Source: Acidimicrobiia bacterium
GTDB lineage: Bacteria > Actinomycetota > Acidimicrobiia > Spongiisociales > UBA11373
Assembly (NCBI GenBank): GCA_030584185.1
Contig: CP129495.1
Coordinates: 951,608-1,015,607, forward strand
Reading direction: 5' to 3'
Length of the DNA stretch: 64,000 nucleotides
Shown: piece by piece, positions 24,280 to 33,147 of the stretch
How the letters are laid out: each line of letters opens with the position of its first letter
Position numbering within the stretch: position 1 is the stretch's first letter
Notes under the pieces: model-generated
What the model was told of the DNA's origin: nothing
What the model saw: the letters and a program-made list of their open reading frames with translations, nothing else
Database searches by the model: none
Position numbers and translations under genes: made by a program

Positions 24280-25377
24280 CTATGGCACACGTAGAACACG
24301 AACAGGGTCACGCCGGGCGGCCACTACGGCCGGGGGAAGGGCTGCCGTCACCGCGGCGAGAACCGCCAGCACCGCCACCGCGAGTACGAAGGTCGGATCG
24401 GGTGCATCGCCGGTGAGACGCCATGCGATTCCACTGCCGATCGCCGATCCCAGGAGCGCGCCGAGCGACCCGGTGACTGCGGTCTGGAGGGTCACGAGTC
24501 CCATGATCGTTCCGCGGCCTGCGCCCAGAGCGCGGCGCCGCCCGAAGTCGCGCCGGCGGGACGTGGTCGCTCCATGCATGTTCAGCGACACCAGAACCAG
24601 TCCTGCACCCAGCACACTGAGGACCAGATCTCGGCCGTACTCACCCAGTTCGCCTTGCACCGCAGCGCGAATCCGAGCCAGATCCTCCGAGGTCTGCACG
24701 ACCACGAGATTCGGATCCTCGGGCCCCAGCACCGCGAGAACTGCCTGCGTCACAGAAGCCACGACCTCTGGACTCTCCGCCAACACGTAGATCGATCTGA
24801 CGACCGCGCTCGGATCCGACGGATCGGTTGCGACCAGGAGAGACCTATTCAAGAATGCCACCGGATCGTCGGCTTCGAACCGCCCAACCACAGCCAGACC
24901 TGCTCCTTCTGCGGCTGCCACGCCGCCAGCGGGGAGCTGTAGACCCATCACGGCCTGCGCCTCGGTTCCAACGACGACAGTGCCCGGCTCTCGATCCCAT
25001 GCGAACAGCGAGATCGCCGTCGGGACCTCGCCATAGAGCACCCGTGCCGGTGCCGGCCGCCCCCCAGGGACGCCCACCGGCCTCACATCGAACGCTGGCC
25101 CCAACCCGAACACCCACTCCACGGTCGAAAGGCTGCCGATTCGAGTCACTGCCTCTTGCGTCAGTCCTGCCGCCCCTTGCGGGTCCGTTATGACTATGGA
25201 CCTGGTCCCCGCCTCGTCGATCTGAGCGAGTACCTGCCGCTCCGCTGCCACGGTCTGGCCCGTCGTAGCCAGGATCACCGCGCACACCGCACCCACGATC
25301 AGCATTGTCACGGCCGACGGCACCGGCTGGCTCCTTGCCACCCGAGCCGCCTCAGCTACCAGCCCTATCAGCCTCAC
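24280..25377 (-). CDS. MacB/FtsX-type ABC transporter permease
   Basis: A 365-aa permease with the MacB topology: one N-terminal helix (about 20-42), a large outside domain (45-250), then three helices near the C-terminus (about 255-278, 295-325, 338-360). RRRDFGRRRALGAGRGTIMGLV is the conserved cytoplasmic coupling loop of FtsX domains. Such pumps move peptides or lipids across the envelope rather than importing solutes. Overlaps the ATPase gene by 4 nt; the adaptor gene is directly upstream, making a three-gene exporter. Confidence 0.88.
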   Translation of the reverse strand: MRLIGLVAEAARVARSQPVPSAVTMLIVGAVCAVILATTGQTVAAERQVLAQIDEAGTRSIVITDPQGAAGLTQEAVTRIGSLSTVEWVFGLGPAFDVRPVGVPGGRPAPARVLYGEVPTAISLFAWDREPGTVVVGTEAQAVMGLQLPAGGVAAAEGAGLAVVGRFEADDPVAFLNRSLLVATDPSDPSAVVRSIYVLAESPEVVASVTQAVLAVLGPEDPNLVVVQTSEDLARIRAAVQGELGEYGRDLVLSVLGAGLVLVSLNMHGATTSRRRDFGRRRALGAGRGTIMGLVTLQTAVTGSLGALLGSAIGSGIAWRLTGDAPDPTFVLAVAVLAVLAAVTAALPPAVVAARRDPVRVLRVP

Positions 25378-26009
25378 AGCGCCAACACCTCATCGCAAGC
25401 GGCCACCACCTGCGCGTCATGGGAGGCCATGATGACGGTGGTCCCGTCGTCGCGGGCACTTCTGCGAAGAGCTTCGATGACCATCCGAGCCGTATCGATG
25501 TCGAGATTGCCGGTGGGCTCGTCCGCCAGGATCACCGACGGCCGGTTCAGCAGGGCCCGGCACATGGCCACCCGCTGTGCCTGGCCGCCGGACACCTCGC
25601 CGGGCTTGTGATCTGCGCGCAGGCCCACTTCGAACCGCTCCAAGAGGTTCTGAGCCCTGACCAGGGCTTCTTTGCGTCTCATTCCGGAGTAAATGGCACT
25701 CTCGAGCACGTTGTCGATGACGCTCCGAGTGGGGTCCAAAGAGGCATCCTGGAACACGAAGCCGATCCGTCGGGCCCGCACCACGGAACGGATTCGATCC
25801 GGTCGCGTGCCGAAGTCCTCACCACCGATGATGATTCGACCCGACCATGGCGTGAGCAGCAAACCGAGCAGATAGAGGAGCGTCGACTTCCCCGACCCCG
25901 ACCTTCCGGTGATCCCGGACACCTGACCTCTGGGGAAAGGCCACGACAGCCCCGTGAAGATCGGCTCGACCCGGCGATAGCCGAACGCCAGCTCCCTGAC
26001 CTCGATCAT
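25374..26009 (-). CDS. ABC transporter ATP-binding protein (MacB/LolD type)
   Basis: A 211-aa ATPase with Walker A GRSGSGKST, Q-loop FVFQDASLDP, signature VSGGQAQRVA, Walker B VILADEPTGNLD and H-loop ASHD. The TGNLD form and length fit the MacB/LolD group. The start at 26009 overlaps the adaptor stop by 4 nt. It powers the FtsX-type permease encoded next. Confidence 0.93.
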   Translation of the reverse strand: MIEVRELAFGYRRVEPIFTGLSWPFPRGQVSGITGRSGSGKSTLLYLLGLLLTPWSGRIIIGGEDFGTRPDRIRSVVRARRIGFVFQDASLDPTRSVIDNVLESAIYSGMRRKEALVRAQNLLERFEVGLRADHKPGEVSGGQAQRVAMCRALLNRPSVILADEPTGNLDIDTARMVIEALRRSARDDGTTVIMASHDAQVVAACDEVLAL

Positions 26010-27097
26010 CGCTCGGCAGGGGTTGGCGTGCTCGGCAGTGCCACGACCGTCCCGGCGTCGATGCCCTCGACCACGGCCAACCCCTGGGCCGACACCAGAA
26101 TGCGAATGTCGAGCCGATCCCCGGCCTCCGTCATCACATAGGGCTGATTGCCGGCGTCGACTCGGATCGCCGCCACGGGGACCACCGGCCCAACGGTCGG
26201 GGGTATCACCACGATCTCGACCGTGAAGTTGGTCGTACGTCCCACCTGGACCCATTCGGCACATTCGTTCCCACAGATCGGCCCGCCGCTCTGCGAAGTC
26301 AACTCAAGGGTGAGCCGGGACGACTCCCGATCCTCCAACGCGCGTTCGATGTGACCCTCCCACACACCATCCGGATACGACACCTCTGCCCGTGCCGACA
26401 GGGGCACAAGGCTCCGCTGCTCCAGCGACAGTGGCACCGTGAAGGTCGGATGCGACGGCATCGCCAACACCAGCTCCTCGCCACCGCTAAGTGGTACCCC
26501 AACACGCAGCGATTCCGCCAGAGCGAAACGCGCCGGAAGCTCAGGGACGAAGATCACATCCCCCATCCGCACGACTCCGTCGACCGGGGCCCCCAGGGAC
26601 GCCTGCCAGTCTCGAACTGCTGTACGGGTGCCCACTCCGAATACGCCGTCGACTTCACTCGACAAGAACCCGTGTTCAGCCAGCAACCGCTGCAACTGCG
26701 CCACGTCGGGACCTCGTACACCCAATGAGAGGTCCCGAAACGCCGGCACCTCACCTTCCGCCACCACCACCGGACGCAGATCCACCGAGTACAGCACGGT
26801 CCCCGCCGTCGCCTCGTCACCTGAGGAGAACTCCACCGAAGTGACGATCCCCTGAGCGGCGTTGCGAACCCCAGGCACGAGCTGCCACTCGGCCACCGCC
26901 GTGAAACGCAGCGACCTGCCCACTTCCCCGACGGCAACCTCGTAGGTGAGTTGCTCCGCCCCGGCTGCCAGAGGATCCTCTGGCGGCAACAGCACCCGCC
27001 GGCCTGCCCAAAACCCTGCCCCACCAGCCAGGCCTACCACGACCAACGCCAGCACGAAACGGCCGACTCGGGAGCTCCCACCGAGGTTGCCCCTCAC
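26006..27097 (-). CDS. Membrane-fusion (HlyD-like) protein with peptidoglycan-binding domain
   Basis: A 363-aa envelope protein: membrane anchor at about 12-32 (FVLALVVVGLAGGAGFWAG), a biotinyl/barrel-type half (TYEVAVGEVGRSLRF, QGIVTSVEFSSGDEATAGTVLYSVD), then a PG_binding_1 domain at about 125-170 (GPDVAQLQRLLAEHGF, DGVFGVGTRTAVRDWQ) inserted where MFPs carry their hairpin, and a second barrel half. In Gram-positive bacteria this architecture accompanies MacB-type exporters of bacteriocins or antibiotics and anchors the pump to the wall. First gene of the exporter operon. Confidence 0.85.
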   Translation of the reverse strand: MRGNLGGSSRVGRFVLALVVVGLAGGAGFWAGRRVLLPPEDPLAAGAEQLTYEVAVGEVGRSLRFTAVAEWQLVPGVRNAAQGIVTSVEFSSGDEATAGTVLYSVDLRPVVVAEGEVPAFRDLSLGVRGPDVAQLQRLLAEHGFLSSEVDGVFGVGTRTAVRDWQASLGAPVDGVVRMGDVIFVPELPARFALAESLRVGVPLSGGEELVLAMPSHPTFTVPLSLEQRSLVPLSARAEVSYPDGVWEGHIERALEDRESSRLTLELTSQSGGPICGNECAEWVQVGRTTNFTVEIVVIPPTVGPVVPVAAIRVDAGNQPYVMTEAGDRLDIRILVSAQGLAVVEGIDAGTVVALPSTPTPAER

Positions 27098-27574
27098 TGT
27101 GGAGCCTTCTCGATGGCTGGCAGGGGTTGAGCGTCACCTCGAGCCGATTCGCCGGTCGGCAGCAGGGCCGCTGGGTTATCAGACACCAAGGGGTGACGGT
27201 CACCTGAGCAGAGCGAAAGAACCGCGTGCCAGCCGTGCTCGCCCTTGACGTCAGGCGGGGCCGGCACGATACGGTGGGTCGTCCAGCAGTGGTTGATCGG
27301 TCCGACGGCCACCTGTCTTCTCGGGTGAATCAGCCGCATTCTTTCCCTGACTCCGCAGGGTAGGAAAGTGCCTTGTGGGATGCATCTTCGTGCACCGTCT
27401 CGATCTTCCCGCGCCGCTGGTAGTCCATCCGGATCACCCGTCGATTCCATCACACACCCGAACCTTCGAGAAGCGAGTGCCGCGGCTCTCTGCCCGCAGC
27501 AATCCCCATGGTTCCGGTGCCAGGGCGGAAGCGCCGCGGGTGATCAATCGCTCAGCCATGGGCCCACGATGTCG
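27098..27574. other. Gene-free stretch upstream of the exporter operon
   Basis: Lies between the 3' end of the LuxR-type gene and the start of the adaptor gene, both on the minus strand. No gene is convincing: one 119-codon frame (27094-27453) overlaps the adaptor start by 4 nt but has no recognisable features. Probably holds the exporter promoter. Confidence 0.45.
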
Positions 27575-28240
27575 TTAGACAAGGCCCATCCTCTTGGCGA
27601 CGAGGATGGCAGCCGGGACACTGCTCGCGTCGAGCTTCTCGCATATCCTCCGGATCCGGCGACGAGCGGTTCTCGGCGATAGGTGCGACATGGCTGCGAT
27701 CTCGCCGGGTCGACGACCTTCGACCAGGGCCTGCAGGATAACGGCTTCGGGTTCGGAGAGTTCGGTGTCGAGACGGCTTTCCCGGGCGATACGACGAGCA
27801 TCATCGCAGGCGAGAAGCACGTCCCCGGTCAGGGCAGCATCCAAGGCTTGAACGATCCGAGATGGGGGGTCCGACAGGGAGCTGACCCCATCAGCTCCTA
27901 GCCGAAGGGCTCTCAGAAGCAACCTCACATCAGGCTGGGGGACGATCGCGATGGTCGTGACATCGTCAGAGTGAGCCGCCTCGGCCAGGCGGTCCCAGGA
28001 CGAGACGCTATCCACGCACACCAGGGCTGCTCTCCGCCCGGCCAGGTTGAGCCAGCTGCGCCAACCGAGCTTCTCTACCGACTGGTAGACGAACCGATTC
28101 GAATCGAGAGCCTGGGCGACCGCTTGACAGAAGGTAGGGATTGGATAGAGGACGGTCACGGGCAGTTGCCACGGACCATCTGCCGGTCTCGTCGCCACAA
28201 CGGAATCCCTCCCGAATGTGCCCCAGAGCACACTCCGCAT
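27575..28240 (-). CDS. LuxR-type (NarL-like) transcriptional regulator
   Basis: A 221-aa regulator. The N-terminal part (VTVLYPIPTFCQAVAQAL, AALVCVDSV, TIAIVPQP, ALRLGADGVSS) follows the receiver fold, but the acidic pocket after strand 1 is missing, so phosphorylation is doubtful. The C-terminal HTH is typical: LSEPEAVILQALVEGRRPGEIAAMSHLSPRTARRRIRRI. Divergent from the secreted-peptide gene across 506 bp and upstream of the exporter, so it is the likely local controller. The start at 28240 is tentative; later starts are possible. Confidence 0.75.
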   Translation of the reverse strand: MRSVLWGTFGRDSVVATRPADGPWQLPVTVLYPIPTFCQAVAQALDSNRFVYQSVEKLGWRSWLNLAGRRAALVCVDSVSSWDRLAEAAHSDDVTTIAIVPQPDVRLLLRALRLGADGVSSLSDPPSRIVQALDAALTGDVLLACDDARRIARESRLDTELSEPEAVILQALVEGRRPGEIAAMSHLSPRTARRRIRRICEKLDASSVPAAILVAKRMGLV

Positions 28241-28746
28241 GCCACCCCTCGCTGCGGAATCGCCCTGAGATGGCTTGGCATCAGGCTACCAATCTTTGTG
28301 AACTTGCGCGCCGCCTGGATGAACCCCCACCACCCGGCTGTCGCACGTTGCCATGTCGGCCGAAGGGCCCAGCCGGCGAAGTCCTTGGCATCGACCAACC
28401 CGTAGACCACTCCCTCACTGGTTCTCCGCTGGGGAAGACGAACCGTCATGGCATTCGCCAGCTCGCTCTGCATCGCCGACTGCATTGAGATCACCGAGTA
28501 TCGGCGAGTCCCTACCGTCGCCTCGGCATCATCCCCGCCAGCGGATCACCGGTGCACCGCGCAGTCTCATCTCTGTCGGACGACTCCTTGGCCAGAACGG
28601 CCAACGTATTCATCAGGGCGGTCACCAGATTGGCCGTTGGGGCCATGCGGTTGGCTCCGGTGGCGGCGGCACTGGCCCAGCGCCCTGCGTTACGGTCTCG
28701 ATCCGAAACGCGCTGGGCAGTCCCGATGAACGAGGAGGCACTACCA
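28241..28746. other. Divergent intergenic region, regulator / secreted peptide
   Basis: 506 bp without a supported gene. It should contain the promoters for both the LuxR-type gene (minus) and the peptide-lipoprotein pair (plus). Open frames running through it are continuous with the peptide gene but lack a signal before the ATG at 28747. Confidence 0.5.
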
Positions 28747-29112
28747 ATGCATGGTGCAGGAAAGGGGAACGCGTCGCCCCCACAGATCGTTCCGCTCAGG
28801 AGGAGGCTCGCCTTGACGCTGGCGATACTGGCACTACTCACGATGGGGCACCCAGGTGTCGCAAACGCCGATGACGGGCCTGGACAGCAGTTCTACTCGA
28901 CTCTGACCTGTCAGAGCGGTTGGACCGTCCGCATTTACAGCAGGGCCGAGAACTGGGTCGAGTACTCGTGGAAGCAGGGTGGGTACGCCTCCAGCTGGAA
29001 CCCCTATGGGAACTACTGGGAGGTGAACACCTGGCACGGATCGACCTGGGCTGTCGTCGAGTGGGACCATCATCGCGTCTACTCGGGTCGAACCTGCAAG
29101 CCTGTAATCTGA
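28747..29112 (+). CDS. Secreted Trp/Tyr-rich peptide, bacteriocin-like candidate
   Basis: A 121-aa precursor. The N-terminus has a Sec signal: basic LRRR, hydrophobic LALTLAILALLTM, and a likely cut after VANA, leaving about 78 aa. The mature part is rich in Trp, Tyr and Ser (ENWVEYSWKQGGYASSW, YWEVNTWHGSTW) and has just two cysteines, one near each end (LTCQSG and RTCKPVI), able to form one disulfide loop. No family is recognised; it resembles lactococcin 972-type bacteriocins in size, secretion and aromatic content but not in motif. GAGGAGG lies 11 nt upstream of the ATG. Followed at 43 nt by a lipoprotein gene and near a MacB-type exporter. Confidence 0.7.
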   Translation: MHGAGKGNASPPQIVPLRRRLALTLAILALLTMGHPGVANADDGPGQQFYSTLTCQSGWTVRIYSRAENWVEYSWKQGGYASSWNPYGNYWEVNTWHGSTWAVVEWDHHRVYSGRTCKPVI

Positions 29113-29155
29113 GACCGTCACGCCGGCGATCTACAGCTTGAAAGGGCGAGACAGG

Positions 29156-29704
29156 ATGCATGGTCTCGGGAAGGCCCCATCCCGGACAGTTGCCACTCTG
29201 ATCTCGCTGATCCTGGTCGCTGGATCCGGCTGCGGACCTACCGGGCCAGCCGCCCCCGAGCTTCCCCGTTGGCCACCGACCGGACTCGCTCCGGACGAGT
29301 TCTTCTCGCGCCTCGAGGTCTGCCTGCGTGAACACGGCTATGCAGTAACCGTCGACTTCGTCCAGTACAGCGTGGAGTTCCATCTGTCAGATGACTCCCA
29401 GGTGGCACACGCACGAGAAGCGCAGCGCGAGTGCATCGAAGAGGTCGATCCATCCTTCCTGTCCGTGCCGCCACCGATGAGCGAAGAGCAGCTGCGAGCT
29501 CTCTACCCTTACATTGCCGCAAGAGCAGAGTGCCTCGCCGATCGCGGCTACCCACTGGTGGAGTTGCCGACTTTCGATGCCTTCGTAGATCTAGGCGGTC
29601 GCTTCGATCCTGCAGGTGAATTGCATCAGATGGGTGTGTCGCTCGATTTCGCCGACGTCACAGAGTGTCGCCAGCAGCACCGCCCTGGCTGGTTCGCCGG
29701 CTGA
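29156..29704 (+). CDS. Lipoprotein downstream of the secreted peptide
   Basis: A 182-aa protein with a lipoprotein signal (LISLILVAGSGC, lipobox AGSGC), so anchored on the outer face of the membrane. The mature part carries spaced cysteines (VCLREHGY, ECIEE, ECLADRGY, ECRQQHR), a repeating C-x-R/D-x-G/H-Y pattern suggestive of two similar helical repeats. The ATG at 29156 is preferred (ACAGG upstream); a TTG at 29138 is the alternative. It begins MHGLGK, echoing MHGAGK of the peptide gene before it. As partner of a secreted toxin-like peptide it would be the natural immunity candidate; this is inference. Confidence 0.7.
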   Translation: MHGLGKAPSRTVATLISLILVAGSGCGPTGPAAPELPRWPPTGLAPDEFFSRLEVCLREHGYAVTVDFVQYSVEFHLSDDSQVAHAREAQRECIEEVDPSFLSVPPPMSEEQLRALYPYIAARAECLADRGYPLVELPTFDAFVDLGGRFDPAGELHQMGVSLDFADVTECRQQHRPGWFAG

Positions 29705-29807
29705 CGATCGAGTGCTGCCACCTCCCCGCAGCACCGCAGATCGCGACGAACACGCAACACGCCGTCTCCGATCAGGTCGTCGTAACCAGGCCAGGCGCGT
29801 CGCCCGC

Positions 29808-29826
29808 ACCCCGAAAGACCGGGGGT
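29808..29826. terminator. Possible terminator between convergent genes
   Basis: ACCCC (29808-29812) pairs with GGGGT (29822-29826) around a 9-nt loop, in the 143-bp gap between the lipoprotein gene and a convergent hypothetical gene. Short stem and no U-run make this weak. Confidence 0.3.
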
Positions 29827-29847
29827 AAGTAGAAGATGTCGGCCCCC

Positions 29848-30147
29848 TCAGACCGCCTGCTCGCGCCTGCCGTCCGGGTACACCACCTGGAGCGTGGCGC
29901 CGAAGATGCCCGGGGCGTCCAGCAATCGCATCTCCATGAAGGTCATCCCCGGGTAGTAGGGATCCTCGTAGAGCTCGGCGACAACGTCCTCGGGCAGCAG
30001 GGCGGCGATCTTCAGCATCTCGCGCCGGTCCTCCGGGGTCGATCCCACGAAACGCAGCTCCCCGGCGGCGTCGAGACGCTCCACCAGATCGGCGGCCACG
30101 TCCCGCCGCCATTGCCGGCGCGAACGTCCTTCCTGGAACAGCGGCAT
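29848..30147 (-). CDS. Hypothetical protein
   Basis: A 99-aa soluble protein of alpha/beta appearance: a basic N-terminus (EGRSRRQWRRDVAADLVERL), a helix (DRREMLKIAALLPEDVVAELYED) and C-terminal strands (GIFGATLQVVYPDGRR). No family recognised. AGGACC lies upstream of the ATG at 30147. It stands alone, 121 bp downstream of the acyl-CoA dehydrogenase gene. Confidence 0.6.
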   Translation of the reverse strand: MPLFQEGRSRRQWRRDVAADLVERLDAAGELRFVGSTPEDRREMLKIAALLPEDVVAELYEDPYYPGMTFMEMRLLDAPGIFGATLQVVYPDGRREQAV

Positions 30148-30268
30148 GTCGGTCCTCGCCCGAGAATGACAACGCCGTGATTCTGGCGGCCATCGCCTGT
30201 CGGGTGCGGTATTTGCAGACGAACGGCCGCCACCCGCCGTGATCGGCACCTCTCGACAGGCCTCGGCG

Positions 30269-31444
30269 TCAGCGGGGCACCTTGGCCCAGGGAAGGTCCT
30301 TGTCGACCCTGGGCTCACCTGGCAGGCCGAGCACCCGCTCCCCCAGGATGTTCTTCATGATCTCGGAGGTGCCGCCTTCGATCGAGTTCGCCCGGGCCCG
30401 CAGGAACGCCTTGGTCCTAGGGTGCACCGTGAACTGATCGGGCCGGGTCTCCTCGTACGAGTCGTACAGCATCCCGTCGGCGCCCATCAGTTCCACCGTG
30501 TACTCGTAGATCCGCTTGTTCAACTCGGCGTAGACCAGCTTGGATGTCGACTCCTCCGGCCCCGGCGTGCCCAGACGGCGGTTGTGGGCCGCCCTCAGGT
30601 TGGTGAGGCGAGCGGCCTCCGCTTCGACCCACAGGCTCATCAGGTGATCCCTGGCCGCCGGGTCGTCGTGGCCGTACTCCCTCCAGGTCTTCACGGCGAC
30701 ACCGATCGGGCCGGTGCCTCGCGGGGCGACGGCGGCGCCGATCGCCACCCGCTCGTTCATCAGAGTGGTGAGGGACACCCGCCAGCCATCGCCCACGTCA
30801 CCGATCCGGTTGGCATCGGGAACCCGGGCATCGGTGAAGTACACCTCGTTGAACTCCGCCTCGCCGGTGATCTGGCGCAGCGGCCTCACCTCCACCCCCG
30901 GCGACTCCATGTCGACGATGAAATAGGTGAGTCCGAGATGCTTGGGGACGTCCGGGTCGGTGCGGCACACCAGCATCCCCCACTTGGCGACATGCGCCAG
31001 AGTGGTCCACACCTTCTGACCGTTGACCACCCACTCGTCGCCGTCGCGCACCGCCCGGGTCCCCAGCGACGCCAGATCGGATCCGGCGCCGGGCTCGGAG
31101 AACATCTGGCACCAGATCTCCTCGGTGGTGAACATGGGTCGCAGCCAGCGACGCTGCTGCTCCTCGGTGCCGTGGGCGAGGATCACGTGGGCGCCCATCC
31201 CCACACCCAGGGCGTTGTACACCGCAGGCTGGGGGGCACGGGCTGCGGCGAGGCGCTCCTCGACGACAGTCTGCAAGCCCCGGTCGATCCCGAGACCGCC
31301 GAGGCCCTCCGGGAACCACACCCAGGCCAGGCCCAGGTCGAAGCGCGCACCCAGGAACTCCACCCGGTCCCCGGCAGGATCGTGCTCGGCCAGGAGTCGA
31401 TCGAGCAGCGAGTCGACCCTCTCGATCACCGCCGTGTCAGTCAT
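30269..31444 (-). CDS. Acyl-CoA dehydrogenase
   Basis: A 391-aa flavoprotein that oxidises an acyl-CoA thioester. The FAD/substrate signatures are MFSEPGAGSDLASL and NGQKVWTT in the middle, and SIEGGTSEIMKNILGERVLGLP at the C-terminus. The catalytic base position falls near LMGADGMLYD, so this resembles the branched/steroid side-chain type (FadE-like) rather than short-chain enzymes. The ATG at 31444 has GGAGGGATGCC upstream; the longer frame adds 13 residues without support. Substrate unknown. Confidence 0.9.
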   Translation of the reverse strand: MTDTAVIERVDSLLDRLLAEHDPAGDRVEFLGARFDLGLAWVWFPEGLGGLGIDRGLQTVVEERLAAARAPQPAVYNALGVGMGAHVILAHGTEEQQRRWLRPMFTTEEIWCQMFSEPGAGSDLASLGTRAVRDGDEWVVNGQKVWTTLAHVAKWGMLVCRTDPDVPKHLGLTYFIVDMESPGVEVRPLRQITGEAEFNEVYFTDARVPDANRIGDVGDGWRVSLTTLMNERVAIGAAVAPRGTGPIGVAVKTWREYGHDDPAARDHLMSLWVEAEAARLTNLRAAHNRRLGTPGPEESTSKLVYAELNKRIYEYTVELMGADGMLYDSYEETRPDQFTVHPRTKAFLRARANSIEGGTSEIMKNILGERVLGLPGEPRVDKDLPWAKVPR

Positions 31445-31504
31445 GGCATCCCTCCGCTGGAACCGTGGTCCCAATGTTGCCACAGACCGGGACGGGCGCC
31501 TCCG

Positions 31505-32419
31505 TCAGCCGGCGAGGGCGGCGGCGAGGGCCTGCTCCAGGTCGGGCTGGTGCCAGCGGAATCCGTCGGCCTCGAGCCGGGCGGGCACGACGCGCTGGCC
31601 TTCGAGCACCAGGGCTTCGGCCAGTTCCGACCCGAGGATCATCCGCAGCACGAACGAAGGGATCGGCACGACCGTCGGCCGGCGAAGCACCCTACCCAGG
31701 GCCTTGACGAACTCCCGATGGGTGACCGGCTCCTGAGCCACCAGGTTGACCGGCCCGGACAGGTCGGACTCGAGCAGATGGCGGATCGCCGCCACCTCGT
31801 CCTGCAACGAGATCCAGGACCACCACTGGCGTCCCCTGCCCACGACACCACCCAGCCCCCATCGGTACGGACTCAGCCACCGCGGCCCGAACGGAGCGAG
31901 CAGCCGACCGAGTGCGCCGCCTCGGGTGGAAAGCACTATGCCGCTGCGCAGGTGCACCACGCGCCCTCCGGCGGCGGCCGCCGGAGTCGTCGCCTCCTCC
32001 CAGGCGGCACACAGCCGCGCCAGGAAACCGTCTCCTGCTGCTGCCGTCTCGTCCAAGACTGCGTCGCCTCCGTCGCCGTAGTAGCCGACCGCCGAAGCGT
32101 TCAACAGCACGGGCGGCGAACCCATCTGCGCCACCGACTCCGCCAGGAGGCGCGTCGAGTCCACCCGGCTGGCCCACAGGGCCCCCTTCTCGGCATCGGA
32201 CCACCGGCGCTCCCCGATGCTGCGGCCCGCCAGGTTGACCACGGCGTCGACCCCGGACAGGGCGTCGGTGGGGAGATGGCCTCGCCGGGGGTCCCAAGAG
32301 ACGCCGTCGGCGGCGGTCTCGGGCCGCACCAGGCGGCGCACCCCGTGGCCGTCGGACCGCAGTGACCGGACCAGCGCCTCTCCGATGAGGCCGCTCGAGC
32401 CTGCGACGACCAACTGCAT
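31505..32419 (-). CDS. TIGR01777-family NAD-dependent epimerase (YfcH-like)
   Basis: A 304-aa extended SDR protein. The nucleotide loop is GSSGLIGEAL, then VVNLAGRSIGERRW (typical of this subfamily), the YxxxK-like site region ASAVGYYGDGGDAVLDE, and a C-terminal DUF1731 part (VVPIPSFVLRMILGSELAEALVLEGQRVVP). The reaction is not established for this family. Starts at 32419, an ATG in minus orientation 61 nt after which the acyl-CoA dehydrogenase gene follows. Confidence 0.9.
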   Translation of the reverse strand: MQLVVAGSSGLIGEALVRSLRSDGHGVRRLVRPETAADGVSWDPRRGHLPTDALSGVDAVVNLAGRSIGERRWSDAEKGALWASRVDSTRLLAESVAQMGSPPVLLNASAVGYYGDGGDAVLDETAAAGDGFLARLCAAWEEATTPAAAAGGRVVHLRSGIVLSTRGGALGRLLAPFGPRWLSPYRWGLGGVVGRGRQWWSWISLQDEVAAIRHLLESDLSGPVNLVAQEPVTHREFVKALGRVLRRPTVVPIPSFVLRMILGSELAEALVLEGQRVVPARLEADGFRWHQPDLEQALAAALAG

Positions 32420-32505
32420 GGGGTGAGGCTATTACGAGACGAACCGATACCGCTCACCGACGCATGACCGATCGTCGCTTGGCAGAACACCACTTCGGCC
32501 AGGAG

Positions 32506-33147
32506 TCAGGCCCGGGAGATCGCCTCGCCGACCCGGCGCACCCACTCGGCGGTCATGGCCGTCACCGGATCCGGCTCCCTCTCGAAGTCCCCCGGATGGA
32601 TGGGTGCGCCGCGAACGGCCCGCACCGAGGCCCGACGCGGCCGGGTGGCTTCCCTTCCCATCACCAGGTCGGTGCCGATGAGCGTCACCGGCACCAAAGG
32701 CACTCCGGCGCGCCGCGCCAGCCATGCGGCACCGCGCTTTGCGGGCCTCTCGCCCCACTCCCAGACGCGTTCCCCCTCGGGGAACACGCCGATGGTCTCC
32801 CCGGCGGCGAGGTCGGCCAGTGCCGTGCGCAACGCCCCCAGGGGCGCTCGGGTGCGGGACACGGGGATGGCGCCCACCCGGCCGATGAAGGAGTCAAAGA
32901 GACGGGATCTTCCGAAGAGCTCGTCGACGGCGAGGAACCGGATCGGGCGGCGGGCGGCGATTCCGACCATCACCCCGTCGACATGGGAGAAGTGGTTGGC
33001 GGCGACCACCACCGGTCCCGAGGGCAGCGGCGGGCCCTCGGGTTCCAGGTGCAGCCACAGCCGGGCGATGGCGGCGGCCGGAGGTCGCAGCACCTGCCAG
33101 ACGGCACGCCCCCCGAACGGGAAGCCGGGTTCAGTCCGAGGTGCCAA
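32506..33147 (-). CDS. plsC: 1-acyl-glycerol-3-phosphate acyltransferase (PlsC-type)
   Basis: A lysophospholipid acyltransferase of about 213 aa. Block I NHFSHVD holds the HxxxxD catalytic pair, block II is near AIPVSRTRAPLGALR, block III is GVFPEGERVWEWG and block IV VPLVPVTLIG. It makes phosphatidic acid or acylates a related lipid. The start is uncertain: TTG at 33147 overlaps the end of holB by 17 nt; a GTG a few codons on is possible. Neither has a good ribosome site. Confidence 0.85.
   Translation of the reverse strand: MAPRTEPGFPFGGRAVWQVLRPPAAAIARLWLHLEPEGPPLPSGPVVVAANHFSHVDGVMVGIAARRPIRFLAVDELFGRSRLFDSFIGRVGAIPVSRTRAPLGALRTALADLAAGETIGVFPEGERVWEWGERPAKRGAAWLARRAGVPLVPVTLIGTDLVMGREATRPRRASVRAVRGAPIHPGDFEREPDPVTAMTAEWVRRVGEAISRA

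Noticed and set aside
27094-27453. A 119-codon minus-strand frame overlapping the adaptor gene by 4 nt
   Set aside because: The overlap is suggestive, but the protein has no recognisable fold, mixed composition and no good ribosome site; treated as chance.
23851-29847. The peptide/exporter region as a tRNA-integrated island
   Set aside because: Integrated elements usually border the tRNA 3' end; here the region lies on the 5' side, with no integrase and no repeated tRNA end.
30239-32365. A 708-codon plus-strand frame opposite the acyl-CoA dehydrogenase and epimerase genes
   Set aside because: It is antisense to two well-supported genes; long mirror frames are expected at this GC content.
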